Source of the DNA: JAWKOK01 sp963698255
GTDB lineage: Bacteria > Chloroflexota > Anaerolineae > Caldilineales > Caldilineaceae
Assembly: GCA_963698255.1 (NCBI GenBank)
Contig: CAVOQD010000024.1
Location: 558,001 to 622,000, forward strand
Reading direction: 5' to 3'
Length of the DNA stretch: 64,000 nucleotides
A program made the position numbers and the translations under genes. Numbering within the stretch: the stretch's first letter is position 1; each line of letters starts with the position of its first letter. Shown one piece after another: positions 8,861 to 18,643 of the stretch. Under the pieces are notes generated by a model. It made no database searches. It was not told where the DNA came from and saw nothing but the letters and a program-made list of their open reading frames with translations.

Positions 8861-10007
8861 TCATTTCTCCTCCGGCGGCCGGCGCGTCTCCCACCCCTCT
8901 TCAAAGAGGCGCAGGAAATTTTGTTCGCCGTAGGGATGCTTGAGCGCTTCTTCTTCGTTCAGTTCCACGCCCCAGCCCGGCGCGTCGGAGACGGTGAGAT
9001 GGCCGTCCTCGACGCGGGGCACGCCCTGCAGCAGATCCCATGTCCAGGGTTCGAGTGAGTCGTCGAAGTTTTCTTGGATCAGAAAATTGGGAATCGAGGC
9101 GTGGTGGTGCGCGTTCATGGCCGTGCAGAAGGGGCTCTGTGCCTGGTGGCAGGCAATCAGCGCCGAGTAGGCCTGGGCGATGCCGAAGACCTTGCGCGTC
9201 ATCGACGGACCCAGGGCCATGGGCTCCGGCTGCACAATGTCGATCACACGTTGCGGAGAGCAGATCGGCGAACTCTCGCAACTCGTGGAAGCCTTCACCC
9301 AGCACCACCGGCACCTTGATCGCTCGCGCCACCGACAGGTGGCCGGCCAGATCGTGGGTGCGCACCGGCGTCTCCATCCACATGGGCGAAAATTCCTCCA
9401 GACGGCGACCGATGCGGATGGCCGTGCCCGACGGTGAAGCGATCATGGCATTCGATGAGGAGATCGACGCGTGGGACCAACGGCCTCGCGCACGGCGCGC
9501 ACGATCTCGATGGCGAGATCCTCGCTCTCTCGCTCGATCTGCTGGTAGGCGCCGCCGAAGGGATCAAACTTGAAGGCAGTGTAGCCCTCTTCGACCATAG
9601 AGGCAGCCTTTTCGGCAAAGAACGACGGCTCACGCGGCCCCTGGTACCAGCCGTTGGCATAGACGCGCAGCCGTTCATGATGTTTGCCGCCGAAGAGCTT
9701 CCACATGGGCGCACCCAGGCTCTTGCCCAGGATGTCCCAGCAGGCCTGCTCGATGGCGCTCATGCCGATGGTCTGGCCGAAGTAGCGCGCCTTGTGCATC
9801 TTGAGCCAGAGCACCTCCGGCTGCAGCGGATCTTCGCCGATCACGTGGCGTCGCAGTTCCTCCACGTCGCCGACCGACGGCTTCGTGACCAAGCCCGCGC
9901 GTCGCCTCGCCCAGACCGGTGATGCCCTCATCGGTGTATAGCTTGACGAAGACCCAGTTTTTCCACGGGTTGCCCACCACAAATGTCTTGAGATCGGTGA
10001 TCTTCAT
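8861..10007 (-). CDS. Mandelate racemase / enolase-superfamily sugar-acid dehydratase (frame broken at least four times)
   Basis: The protein starts MKITDLKTFVVGNPW at ATG 10005-10007, overlapping the stop of the upstream DDAH-like gene (ATGA). Pieces in different frames assemble into one enolase-superfamily protein: GLVTKPSVGDVEEL, IGMSAIEQACWDILGK, AFKFDPFGG, then LLIECHDRFTV, WMETPVRTHDL, VVLGEGFHELREF, and finally IDIVQPEPMAL to the end EEWETRRPPEEK-like tail. The breaks lie near 9900, 9465, 9435 and 9255, each fixable by one base. The motifs match D-galactonate/gluconate-dehydratase-like members that dehydrate sugar acids using Mg2+. All expected segments are present in order, so I favour sequencing error over a pseudogene. 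The substrate is not determined. Confidence 0.7.
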
Positions 10008-10801
10008 GTCGGTTCCGAATCCTCTTTCATGGAAAAGATCAGGCTACAGCAGGTGACCGCGCCTTCGGCTTTGACCAGCTCGGAAACATCGATCTGCCTG
10101 ACATCTAGGCCCTGCTTGCGAAGCCGCTCCGCCGTTTTGGGATACTGAGAGGGCAACACCAGCGAATCGCGGATACGTAGCGCATTGGCAGCGCCCGGTT
10201 CGCTGGGATCGATCTCGATGATCTGCTGGTCGGGAAAGTGCGGTGAATCGATCCATGCAGGATTGATCAGCACGGTATTGTCGGCCACCTGCGTGACAGC
10301 CGATTTTAGGTGTAGGCAGCCCTTCACTTCAACCCCATGCACTGTGTAGCCGAAGGGGCCAACGGCTTGCTGTATCTGTGAGATGGCCTCGCTGTTGCTA
10401 CGGCTCGACAGGCCGACATAGATTTGCTTGCCCATCGTGAGAACGTCGCCGCCGTCGACAGTACCCGGCGGTTCGATGGCGACCAACTCGCGATAGGGGG
10501 CCAGCGCTGCCTTGATCGTCTCGGTCTCCTGTCGCCTCGATGCGGCTCCCGGATTGGTGATGATGGCAAGCTCGTCCAACACCAGCGCCGCATCTTCCAC
10601 GAAGACCGAGTCGGGCAATGCCGGTTCCTCTGGCAGCGACTGGACACGGCAACCAAGCTCAGCCAGCAGCGCCTCATAGGCATGGTGCTGCCTTTTGGCT
10701 TTCTCTACGTCAATGGCTTCGCGCTGGAGATGAGTTAGCTCACACTGGTTGATACCGGGACTGACTTCACGGGTGATGGCAATAAGCATGATGCGGTTCA
10801 C
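10004..10801 (-). CDS. DDAH-like amidino hydrolase (dimethylargininase superfamily)
   Basis: A 265-aa member of the amidinotransferase/dimethylarginine dimethylaminohydrolase family, which hydrolyses guanidino groups such as N-methylated arginines to citrulline. Visible signatures are DSVFVEDAALV, the substrate-binding PPGTVDGGDVL, the catalytic His of GCLHLKSAVT and the nucleophile Cys in GAVTCCSLIF close to the C-terminus. The length is normal for DDAH. The GTG at 10799-10801 overlaps the esterase stop (GTGA), while an in-frame ATG four codons later is an alternative start. The downstream gene also overlaps by four bases, so the esterase, this gene and the enolase-superfamily gene look like one translationally coupled operon. 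The substrate is inferred from the family. Confidence 0.85.
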   Translation of the reverse strand: MNRIMLIAITREVSPGINQCELTHLQREAIDVEKAKRQHHAYEALLAELGCRVQSLPEEPALPDSVFVEDAALVLDELAIITNPGAASRRQETETIKAALAPYRELVAIEPPGTVDGGDVLTMGKQIYVGLSSRSNSEAISQIQQAVGPFGYTVHGVEVKGCLHLKSAVTQVADNTVLINPAWIDSPHFPDQQIIEIDPSEPGAANALRIRDSLVLPSQYPKTAERLRKQGLDVRQIDVSELVKAEGAVTCCSLIFSMKEDSEPT

Positions 10802-11676
10802 ACGTCTTTTTCTGGCTCTGCTTCGAGGGCCGCGTTGATCTGCTGTTCGACAATCAGGAATGCGTCGGATTCGGCAGCAATGACCTCAAAGTGGGCGGCA
10901 TAGGGTACGACGTGCAGTTGGACCTGATCACCGGTGGCCCGTGCCTTGGTCACGAAGCGGCGAAGATAGTCGGCGGGCACGATCTCGTCGTCCCAGCCGA
11001 CAATGTGACATTGGGGCATTCTCAGCGGCAGGAGCGCTGCTGGCGAACCCTGGGCGTACCGTTCCGGGAAATCCTCCGGCGTACCGCCCAACAGTTCGGC
11101 CGGCGCACCCGAGCAGATACCCTCGGCCAACGCCGGCGCCAGATCCGGGATGCCGGCCAGCGAAACGACGCCACGCAATCGCAATGGATTGTCCACGAAG
11201 AGGGGAGAGCCGGCAGGTAATTTGTGCCGTGCGCCCAGCCACAGGGCCAGATGTCCCCCGGCCGAGTGGCCGACCGCGCCGACTCTATCGAGGTCAAGGC
11301 TGTATTCGGGCGCCAGTATGCGGAGATAGTCCGCGCCGGCTGCCACGTCGAGGAACGTCATTGGCCAGCCGCCGCGGATCTCGTCGGCCTGTTCGATTTC
11401 GACGTTGATCCGCCGGTATTCGAGGCTCCAGACGGCAATCCCTGATCGGTTGAGGCTGCGAGCCATCTGGCCGAGCTGGCCTAGCCCAAAACGGTCTCGC
11501 CAACAGCCGCCGTGGATCAGAACAATCGTTGGGTAGAGACCACTGGTTGTTCTTGGCGCTTCCGTGGGCAGATAGAGATCGCCGAACTGGTCAGGGAGGT
11601 CGCCATAGGTGATGCGAAAATCGCCGGCAACGGTCGGGATTGCCGCATAATCGTCGACTGTCATTGGAGGGGTCAT
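10798..11676 (-). CDS. Alpha/beta hydrolase of the HGGxW class (kynurenine formamidase/esterase-like)
   Basis: This 292-aa serine hydrolase carries the oxyanion motif HGGCWRD and the nucleophile elbow GHSAGGH. The acid lies probably in WDDEIVP and the His in YAAHFEVI. The HGGxW motif is typical of kynurenine formamidases and related small carboxylesterases (BD-FAE type). No signal peptide is seen, so it should be cytoplasmic. I chose ATG 11674-11676 with an upstream AGGTGAC-like ribosome site; a GTG three codons earlier is in frame. It is the first gene of a tightly overlapping operon with a DDAH-like hydrolase and a sugar-acid dehydratase, an unusual combination whose pathway I cannot name. 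Confidence 0.82.
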   Translation of the reverse strand: MTPPMTVDDYAAIPTVAGDFRITYGDLPDQFGDLYLPTEAPRTTSGLYPTIVLIHGGCWRDRFGLGQLGQMARSLNRSGIAVWSLEYRRINVEIEQADEIRGGWPMTFLDVAAGADYLRILAPEYSLDLDRVGAVGHSAGGHLALWLGARHKLPAGSPLFVDNPLRLRGVVSLAGIPDLAPALAEGICSGAPAELLGGTPEDFPERYAQGSPAALLPLRMPQCHIVGWDDEIVPADYLRRFVTKARATGDQVQLHVVPYAAHFEVIAAESDAFLIVEQQINAALEAEPEKDV

Positions 11677-11758
11677 GGGCGTCACCTGTGAGGTACGTGG
11701 AGTCTTTCGTCAACAACTGTCACGATACATCATTTCCAATTGTGCAGCAAGCAAACTA

Positions 11759-11832
11759 TGTAGGCCGGAATGTTATTCTGGCTGGCTAAGCCAGGCTTTG
11801 CCTTGCTGGTCGGAATAACATTCCGGCCTACA
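11759..11832. terminator. Long hairpin (20-bp perfect arms) at the sulfatase 3' end
   Basis: Arms 11759-11778 and 11813-11832 are exact reverse complements. A further GGCTGGCTAAGCC hairpin lies in the 34-nt loop. The right arm contains the sulfatase stop codon. No long T-run follows, so it could act as a terminator, an mRNA 3'-end protector or a REP-type element. Confidence 0.55.
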
Positions 11833-13229
11833 TTTTGGCCGGATTCAGATCGCGTCTGGCCTGCCAGAATGCGGCGCCAAAGCGATGTTGCTCATCGTCC
11901 CAGTCGTCCCGATGGCAGACGAGATCGGCGCGCAGTTGGGCCAGCGCGGCCTGCACCTCCTGCCGGTCGACGAGATTCTCCTTTTCAAGCGGATCCGCCT
12001 GCAGATCGAAGAACTGTGACATCCCGCAGGCGTATTCGATCAACTTGCGTTTGCCGTCGGTGATGCCGCGAATGGTGTCGACGTAGGCGAGGTAGAGACT
12101 CTCTCTGGACGACGCCGATCTGTCCAGCAGGCAGGGGGCCATGCTCTGGCCTTCGACCGAATCGGGCTGGTCGATCTCGAGCAGGTCGCAGAGCGTCGGG
12201 AAGATGTCGAGCAGATAGACCAGTGCGTCGCTCTCCTCTCCGTTGGGAATGCCGGGGCCGGCGAAGATCAGCGGCACGCGCACGCTGTGGTCGTAGAGGT
12301 TCTGCTTGCCCATCAGCCCGTGCTGACCCAGCGCCAGTCCATTGTCACCGGCGAAGACGATTAGCGTGTTGTCCAGGTCGTCGTCCGCTTCCAGTTTGGC
12401 CAGCAAGCGACCCAACTCGTGATCGAGGTGGCTGATCATGGCGAAATATTCTGCGATATGGACGCGGATCTCTTCGGGGTCGCGTGGGATGGCGGCCAGC
12501 ACCTCGTCGCGCACGCGCAGTGCGCCAGTGTCGATGGGGTGCTGGTGCAGGAAGTTGCCCGGTAACTCGATCTCGGCCGGATCGTACATGGCCAGAAACT
12601 CGTCCGGCATGGTTCTGGGATCGTGAGGGGCCATGAGGGCGACATAGGCGAAGAAGGGTTTGTCGTCGGGCCGGTTGTCCAGGAAGTCCACAGCAGCGTC
12701 GACAAACAACTCGGTCGAGTGTTTGCCCGCAGTGATGTGATCGCAGCCGCGCTGCTCGACCTCCTTGGAATAGTAGGGATCGCGGACGATTGGCCGTTGC
12801 GCGCTGTACAGGCCGGTCGGATCAAAGTGATAGGCGGGCACGTTCCAGTGATCCTCCATGCCGCCGAAGAAGATCTCATCGCCGTGGGTGAAGCTGCGCG
12901 CATAGGCCGCACGCTCATTGTGCCACTTGCCCGTGCCGAAGGTGGCGTAGCCCGCAGCCTGGAACGCTTCACCCATGGTTGTGTGCGACGGCCGGGATCT
13001 GCTGGCCCTCGTCCTGGAGGTGAAAGAGGGTACGCCCGGTGTGCAGCATCGCCCGGCTGGGCATGCAGACCGCGCCGGACGTGCCGCCGGGAATGTGGGC
13101 ATGTTTGAAGGTGACGCCCCTGGCCGCCAGCTTGTCGAGATTGGGCGTTTTGACCCTTGGATCGCCCAGCGCACCGATGGTGTCGAAGCGTTGATCGTCG
13201 GTGAAGAAGAAGAGCACGTTTGGTTTCAT
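11828..13229 (-). CDS. Sulfatase (formylglycine-type), one frameshift
   Basis: The reading begins MKPNVLFFFTDDQRFD, the metal-binding N-terminus of alkaline-phosphatase-fold sulfatases. It contains GAVCMPSRAML, the CxPSR motif whose Cys is converted to formylglycine. The frame is broken near 12985: the upstream part ends IPAVAHNHG and the downstream part continues as TMGEAFQAAGYATFGTGKWHNE. The remainder holds FVALMAPHD-type, ISHLDHELGRLL and VFAGDNGLALGQHGLMGKQN segments, as expected for a ~465-aa sulfatase. It has no signal peptide, so it is probably cytoplasmic and acts on imported sulfated sugars or other esters. One inserted or lost base explains the break. The 3' end runs into a long hairpin. 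Confidence 0.8.
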
Positions 13230-13445
13230 GGCGATGACCGTATTCCTGCTGTAGATTTGAGATTGATGAGACGCGATTGCTGTCAGCTAGGAGTTTACTG
13301 CACATGTCACACTCCAACAAGTGAACCCGTGCGTCAGGTGTTTGGCCAGCGCATGGCTTACGGTCTACCGATCCTGAGTAGTTCCAGCGGGCAGGCCGTG
13401 TGTCTTGGCTTCATGGAGGAGACGGTGATGTCTGGCATGCGAACT

Positions 13446-13507
13446 TCCCCCGTAGTCCTTGCCTTCACCGACAAGTCACTGTGGGTGAAGGCAAGGACTA
13501 CGGGGGA
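13446..13507. repeat. 24-bp perfect inverted repeat in a 419-bp spacer
   Basis: The spacer 13230-13648 holds no gene. Its main content is a hairpin with 24-bp exact arms (13446-13469 and 13484-13507) around a 14-nt loop. It lies about 140 bp beyond the 3' end of the cupin lipoprotein gene and upstream of the sulfatase. There is no T-run, so its role as terminator is uncertain. I see no convincing promoter in the rest. Confidence 0.6.
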
Positions 13508-13648
13508 GTGCGGCGATTGGAGTATGTTCTGCCTCGCCCGATCGTCGTCGAGACTCAGCTAGGGCTTGGCCCCGGCTTTGACGCCAAAATCCTGGATACC
13601 AAAGTAGCTTTGCTTTACACTGTTCGCTGCATGTACGCCTCTCTCCTT

Positions 13649-14575
13649 TCAATCATGCGGTTCCGTTATAGGAATCATCACATGCTCGGCCGGCGTGCCG
13701 CCGAACATGATCCAGGGCCCACCCGACAACCGGTCCTTGGTGTAGAGCGTCGGATCCAGTGGCAAGGGTGACGCCACCATGAGATGTGGTACATTTGCCT
13801 GCCACTCTTGCCCTGACGGTGGTTCCGTCAGCGTCGGGTCATCATTGTCGGCTACGCTGTCGCCTGCGAGCATATACGCAAACCCCAACGCTGTGAATGC
13901 TTCACGCTCCGGCCCAAAGGGAACGCCAAAGATGTTGCGCCAGTTTTCATCGAGACAGCGCGGGTCGGGATCCGGCGATGCTGGGTTGTCAGGACGGCAG
14001 ACCCAGCCGTTGGTACCATCTCGCAACAAGGTAGGTTCAGCGCCCTCTTCAGCGGGCCAATCAACAATCTTCGCGGCTGCCGAAATCGACAACGGCGCCG
14101 AACTCATGGCGGATGCTATCTTTTCATCATCGCTCTGTGGCGTTGAAACCAGATGCTGTTCGTGCGGCAGCATCTCCACGATGATGAGCACGAGTTCCTC
14201 GTCGCCTACATTTTCGGAAGTCATGATGACACCCGTCTCCCAGAAGACCTCGCCAGTACGAAACGTGTTTGTCTCTCCTGCTTCGATGACCTCCACTTCG
14301 CCCTGCAACACATAGCGAGGCCCGGGTCCATCGTGGGTATGTTCTGGTGTCTTGAATCCGACTGGAAACGTCACCCGGCGAATCTTCACGTCAACGTTGT
14401 TGTCTTGTAGTTCCACTTCTCGCTCGAAAATCACTTCAGCCGTTGTTCCCAGTTGTTGATCCGGCGCTGCTTGGGCAGATACTTCGGTGACCGGCTGGAC
14501 GGGCTGACACGCACTCAGCAACAGTACCAACAACAATACAGAAACGGCTGTGGCACGGTGTTTGGCATGGATCAT
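13649..14575 (-). CDS. Lipoprotein with an N-terminal cupin domain
   Basis: Two ATGs lie six bases apart. AAAGGAG is correctly spaced for the inner one (14573-14575), giving 308 aa beginning MIHAKHRATAV. The signal peptide ends with a lipobox LLSACQP, so the protein is lipid-anchored. Residues ~50-150 resemble a cupin (VGFKTPEHTHDGPGPRYVLQGEVEV), with the His pair typical of the metal site. The C-terminal half (DGTNGWVCRPDNPASPDPDPRCLDE) has a Cys/Pro-rich segment that I have not assigned to a named domain. The function is unknown. It stands alone, downstream of and co-directional with the small gene at 14699. Confidence 0.7.
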   Translation of the reverse strand: MIHAKHRATAVSVLLLVLLLSACQPVQPVTEVSAQAAPDQQLGTTAEVIFEREVELQDNNVDVKIRRVTFPVGFKTPEHTHDGPGPRYVLQGEVEVIEAGETNTFRTGEVFWETGVIMTSENVGDEELVLIIVEMLPHEQHLVSTPQSDDEKIASAMSSAPLSISAAAKIVDWPAEEGAEPTLLRDGTNGWVCRPDNPASPDPDPRCLDENWRNIFGVPFGPEREAFTALGFAYMLAGDSVADNDDPTLTEPPSGQEWQANVPHLMVASPLPLDPTLYTKDRLSGGPWIMFGGTPAEHVMIPITEPHD

Positions 14576-14698
14576 GTTCATTGCTCCTTTCGCAAATATG
14601 ATTGGGACTCCAAACAGGGTTTCATTCTCTGTGGATCTAGTCGCCGCTGAATCGAACACGGTCGTCTGCACTCTCAATTCCTGTGTGACTCTTTGCCG

Positions 14699-14926
14699 TT
14701 ATTCAGCTTCGGCATCTTCATCTTCCGACATCGGTCTGTCGATCGAGCCGCTGATTTCCGTTTGTACCGCCAACATCACCTCCTCCAACGAGGCAAAGAC
14801 GCATCTGCGCTTTTTGCTATGAACATCCTCCAGCCCAAAACGCCAGATTGTCGCACCCTTGGTACACTGCCTACGCTCCGCCCAAGCAGTGAGCAGAAAC
14901 GATCGATTCTGTGGTGGACTGTCCAT
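14699..14926 (-). CDS. Small uncharacterised protein, W-x-F/FASLEE type
   Basis: A 75-aa protein is predicted from ATG 14924-14926 (a GTG five codons upstream is in frame). It contains ATIWRFGLEDVHSKKRRC followed by FASLEEVMLAV and an acidic tail. Short proteins with a Trp-x-Phe-x-Leu-Glu-Asp strand and a later F-A-S/D-L helix are common in Chloroflexota near large regulators, in my recollection, but have no assigned function. It is transcribed divergently from the giant regulator at 15013, with 86 bp between the starts. That suggests shared regulation or a partner role. The coding call rests on the conserved-looking pattern and codon use; it is moderately secure. Confidence 0.5.
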   Translation of the reverse strand: MDSPPQNRSFLLTAWAERRQCTKGATIWRFGLEDVHSKKRRCVFASLEEVMLAVQTEISGSIDRPMSEDEDAEAE

Positions 14927-15012
14927 AGGAGCCTTCGTCACTGCAACTCAGTCAAATAACCGGGTACAATCTTGTTTCACACAGACTGTAACATCCGACC
15001 GTAGCCAACATC

Positions 15013-18000
15013 GTGGAAAAAGCGTGGATTTCGCGTGGCAAACAGGCCAACACCCATTTGCGACTGGAACTCCTTGGCAGCCTAACCATCACCCTCGGCG
15101 GTCAGCCGCTGCAAGGTCTAACGTCGCGCAAGGCCTTGGCCCTGCTCTGCTACCTGGCCGTCACCGGTCGTCCCCATTCCCGTTCCGTCTTGGCCGGCTT
15201 GCTCTGGCCGGACATCCTGGAGACAAATGCGCGCACTAACCTGCGCAAAGAAATGGCTAGACTGAACCGGACACTACGTTCACATCTGAGAGTCAGTCGA
15301 GCAGAGATTGCGTTCGACTCCAATGCCGATTACTGGCTGGACGTTGAGGAGTTTTCCTCACTAGTCGAGTCACGCACTGATGTCAATCGGCTGGCCGCAG
15401 GGGTAGCATTGTTTCGAGGAGATTTTCTGCAAGGCTTCGACGTGCTCAATGCGCCGACTTTCGAAGATTGGATGCTTATCCAACGCGCACAACTGCACGA
15501 GCAGGTCTTGCAGGCGCTGCATTGGCTGTCCTCTCATTTCAGCGACAATGGAGACTATGAGACTGCCATTGGTTACGTTAGACAACTCCTGACGTTTGAT
15601 CCCTGGCGCGAGGACGCGCAATGTCGGCTGATGGAACTGCTGGCGCGTTGTGGGCAGCGGTCGGCGGCCCTGGCCCAATATGAGATCTGCTGCCGGGTAC
15701 TTGCAGAGGAACTGGATGTGGATCCCGCGCCGGAGACCATCGATCTCTACCAGCGTATACGCAGCGGCGATTTCGGTAGCAAGGACGCAGGGCAGTTATT
15801 TACGCCTACGTTTTCTGCAGTCTCGGTGGCGGAGACATCGGCAGAAGACGCGTCGGCTGTACCCGCGTATCTCGACGCAGAGTTTCCGGCGTCGAAAACG
15901 ACAACACCATTCGTGCTGCGAGATCATGAATTGTCGGTGTTGAACGGCCATTTAGACGCTGCCCTGGACGGAAAGTCTGGCATCGTCTTCGTCGTGGGCG
16001 AGGCAGGCAGCGGCAAAACAGCCCTGGCGCGCAAATTTATCCGTCGCGCCCAGGAACAACAAGGCGGCCTGATCGTACTGAGCGGTACCTGTAGCGTCAT
16101 CGCCGGGGTCGGCGATCCGTATTTGCCCTGGCGAGAGGTCTTCGCCATGTTGACCGGAGACGTCGAGGCCAAGTGGATCGCCGGCGCCATTTCGCGGGAG
16201 CACGCGCTCCGTCTCTGGCGCTTTGCGCCACAGGTGGCACAAGCGCTGGTCGAACTCGGTCCCGCGCTCGTCGGCGCGCTTGCCTCTGGCCGCGTCTTGG
16301 TGAACCGGACAGTGGCCGGTTCGTCCGACGGTTCAAGCTGGCAGGTGAGGCTGCAAACGTTGGTGGAACGAACGACCGATGTAGCCGAAGCTGCCGTTCC
16401 GAAGCAGGCCCACATTTTTGAACAGGTCACGAGCCTCTTGACCACACTTTCACAGCAACGACCGATACTGATCGTATTGGATGATCTGCATTGGGCCGAC
16501 GCCTCTTCCATTGGCCTGCTCTTTCACCTCAGTCGCCATATTGGCAACAGCCGTATTCTGATCGTCGGCGCCTACCGGCCTGAGGATCTATTGATCAACG
16601 CCCGCGAAGCCACCACCCATCCACATCTGTTGCAGGAGTTGATCTACGAACTGACGAGCAGACGTGGCGACCTTACGATCGATCTGAACCGTCGTGATGA
16701 GGCCGAGGAGAGACGTTTCGTCAATGCCTTCTTGGATATCGAACCAAACCGACTGAGTGAAACCTTCCGCGAGACCTTGACCCGCTACACCGGGGGACAA
16801 GCGCTCTTCACTGTGGAACTGCTGCGCGACCTGCAACATCGGGGCGATCTGATTCAGGACGAGACCGGCTACTGGATCGAAGGACCGACGCTGGACTGGA
16901 CCAACCTGCCTGCCCAGGTTGAAGGCGTGATTGGCAAGCGTCTCGACCGGCTCAGTCCGGAGTCGCGGCTGGCTTTGTCCGTCGCCAGCGTCGAGGGTGA
17001 GGAATTTACTGCTGAGGTCGTAGCGAAGGTGCTTGGGGTGGACATTCACGGCCTGGTCCGTCGTCTGAGTAGCGAGATAGACCGGCAGCATCGACTGGTA
17101 ACGGCTCAGGGTATTCGTCGCTATGGTCGGCAACGTCTTTTCCGCTATCGATTCCAGCACAATCTGTTTCAGCGATATCTATACGACGAATTGGATGAAA
17201 TTGAGCAGGTCGCCCTGCATGAGGCCGTGGGCAATGTGCTGGAAACGCTTCATGCAGAAAACCTGGATGAGGTGGCGGCCCAATTGGCATGGCACTTCGG
17301 TCGGGCCGGAATCCATCAACAGGCTATCGCCTATCTGTCACGCGCTGGACGATACGCGATTCGGAAGTCAGCATTTGATGAGGCCCTTGTCCATCTACGA
17401 CATGGGCTGGCATTGCTTGACACATCTCCTGCTGGGGTGGAGCGGGATAGGGCTGAGCTGGCCCTTCAGACAGCTTTGGGCGCTTCGTTGTATGCGACCC
17501 ATGGGCCGGCCTCTTTCGAAACTTGGCGCGCATATGTGCGGGCGGAAGCGTTGTGTCGGACGCTCAAACAGCCGGTGGACGTGCCCATTTTGCAGGGTCT
17601 TGCCAATGTCTATATGGTTCGTGGCCAACCTGAGCAAGCATACACGATGTTTCGAGATCTGCTTGGCGAATCGCTCCGTTCGCAGAATCGGTCACATCTC
17701 GTGATAGCGTACTATGGCCTCGGTGTCGCATGCTGTTGGATGGGAGAGTTTGTCGAGGCTTTAGGCCATCTTCAGCAGACTATCGCCTACGCCGATCCTG
17801 AGCGGAGGCGTCTTCACACGGCACTGTATGGACAGGATTCAGACGTCGTTGCCCGTGTCTGGTTGGCCTTTTCGCTCTGGTTTCTTGGCTATCCGGCACA
17901 AGCTCTGACCAAAGGGGAAGAAAGTCTAGCCCTGGCACAGGAGCTTGACCATCCACATACTCTTGCCTACGTTTTGACGTGGTACGGCAAACTGCATGAA

Positions 18001-18609
18001 CTCATGGGCGATGCGTCCGCAACGTTGGTCTATGCCCGGCAGGCGATGGCGCTTTCGGAGGAGCACAACTTTCCACTTTGGCATACTCAGGGGCTCGTAC
18101 ACCACGGATGGGCGCTGTCACAGCTTGGGCACGCGGAAGCAGGGCTTTCTTCGCTCCAGGAGGGGATGCAGGCCCATATGAAGACCGGAGCGTTAGCGCC
18201 CCGGCCCTGGCATCTTGCGCTTCTGGCAATGGCGTACGGCGTTATTGGGGATATTGAGCAAGGATTGGCAGCGCTCGATGAAGCCATCGGGTTTGCTGAA
18301 GATCGAAGGATATTAGACTGCCAAGCTGAGCGCTTTCGGCTCAAGGGAGAGCTTACGCTTCGTCTAGGTTCCGGTGCGAAAGACCAGGCTGCTGCCGAAG
18401 TCGATTACCGTCGTGCGATTGAGATCGCACGGTCCCAGCAGGCGAAATCTCTGGAGTTGCGTGCGACCATGAGTCTGGCAAGGCTATGGCGAGAACGGGG
18501 GAACCGTGTGGAGGCTCAGCAAGCCCTGGCAGAGGTCTACGACTGGTTTACTGAAGGCTTTGACACCCCCGATCTGCGGGCCGCAAAGGGGTTATTGGAC
18601 TTGCTGTAG
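15013..18609 (+). CDS. Giant BTAD/AAA/TPR transcriptional regulator (second copy of the class)
   Basis: A 1198-aa regulator starts at GTG 15013. The order of domains is: winged helix (LRLELLGSLTITLGGQPL), BTAD (DFLQGFDVLNAPTFEDW, DPWREDAQCRLMELL) to about residue 250, AAA ATPase with Walker A VVGEAGSGKTALARKF and Walker B ILIVLDDLHWAD, then a long helical TPR region to the end (LGHLQQTIAYAD, LVYARQAMAL). It differs from the regulator at 1386 by a longer ATPase insert. No C-terminal LuxR HTH is present, so DNA binding must come from the N-terminus. It lies upstream of an MFS transporter on the same strand, separated by a 40-bp palindrome. A divergent small gene may be a target. Confidence 0.85.
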   Translation: MEKAWISRGKQANTHLRLELLGSLTITLGGQPLQGLTSRKALALLCYLAVTGRPHSRSVLAGLLWPDILETNARTNLRKEMARLNRTLRSHLRVSRAEIAFDSNADYWLDVEEFSSLVESRTDVNRLAAGVALFRGDFLQGFDVLNAPTFEDWMLIQRAQLHEQVLQALHWLSSHFSDNGDYETAIGYVRQLLTFDPWREDAQCRLMELLARCGQRSAALAQYEICCRVLAEELDVDPAPETIDLYQRIRSGDFGSKDAGQLFTPTFSAVSVAETSAEDASAVPAYLDAEFPASKTTTPFVLRDHELSVLNGHLDAALDGKSGIVFVVGEAGSGKTALARKFIRRAQEQQGGLIVLSGTCSVIAGVGDPYLPWREVFAMLTGDVEAKWIAGAISREHALRLWRFAPQVAQALVELGPALVGALASGRVLVNRTVAGSSDGSSWQVRLQTLVERTTDVAEAAVPKQAHIFEQVTSLLTTLSQQRPILIVLDDLHWADASSIGLLFHLSRHIGNSRILIVGAYRPEDLLINAREATTHPHLLQELIYELTSRRGDLTIDLNRRDEAEERRFVNAFLDIEPNRLSETFRETLTRYTGGQALFTVELLRDLQHRGDLIQDETGYWIEGPTLDWTNLPAQVEGVIGKRLDRLSPESRLALSVASVEGEEFTAEVVAKVLGVDIHGLVRRLSSEIDRQHRLVTAQGIRRYGRQRLFRYRFQHNLFQRYLYDELDEIEQVALHEAVGNVLETLHAENLDEVAAQLAWHFGRAGIHQQAIAYLSRAGRYAIRKSAFDEALVHLRHGLALLDTSPAGVERDRAELALQTALGASLYATHGPASFETWRAYVRAEALCRTLKQPVDVPILQGLANVYMVRGQPEQAYTMFRDLLGESLRSQNRSHLVIAYYGLGVACCWMGEFVEALGHLQQTIAYADPERRRLHTALYGQDSDVVARVWLAFSLWFLGYPAQALTKGEESLALAQELDHPHTLAYVLTWYGKLHELMGDASATLVYARQAMALSEEHNFPLWHTQGLVHHGWALSQLGHAEAGLSSLQEGMQAHMKTGALAPRPWHLALLAMAYGVIGDIEQGLAALDEAIGFAEDRRILDCQAERFRLKGELTLRLGSGAKDQAAAEVDYRRAIEIARSQQAKSLELRATMSLARLWRERGNRVEAQQALAEVYDWFTEGFDTPDLRAAKGLLDLL

Positions 18610-18643
18610 CGGCAGTTCGTCCGAATCCGCTTGCTGGAGTATG

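Noticed and set aside
11759..11832. Inverted repeats as ends of an insertion sequence
   Set aside because: Only 34 bp lie between the arms, no transposase is present, and the right arm contains the sulfatase stop, so a hairpin or terminator is the better reading.
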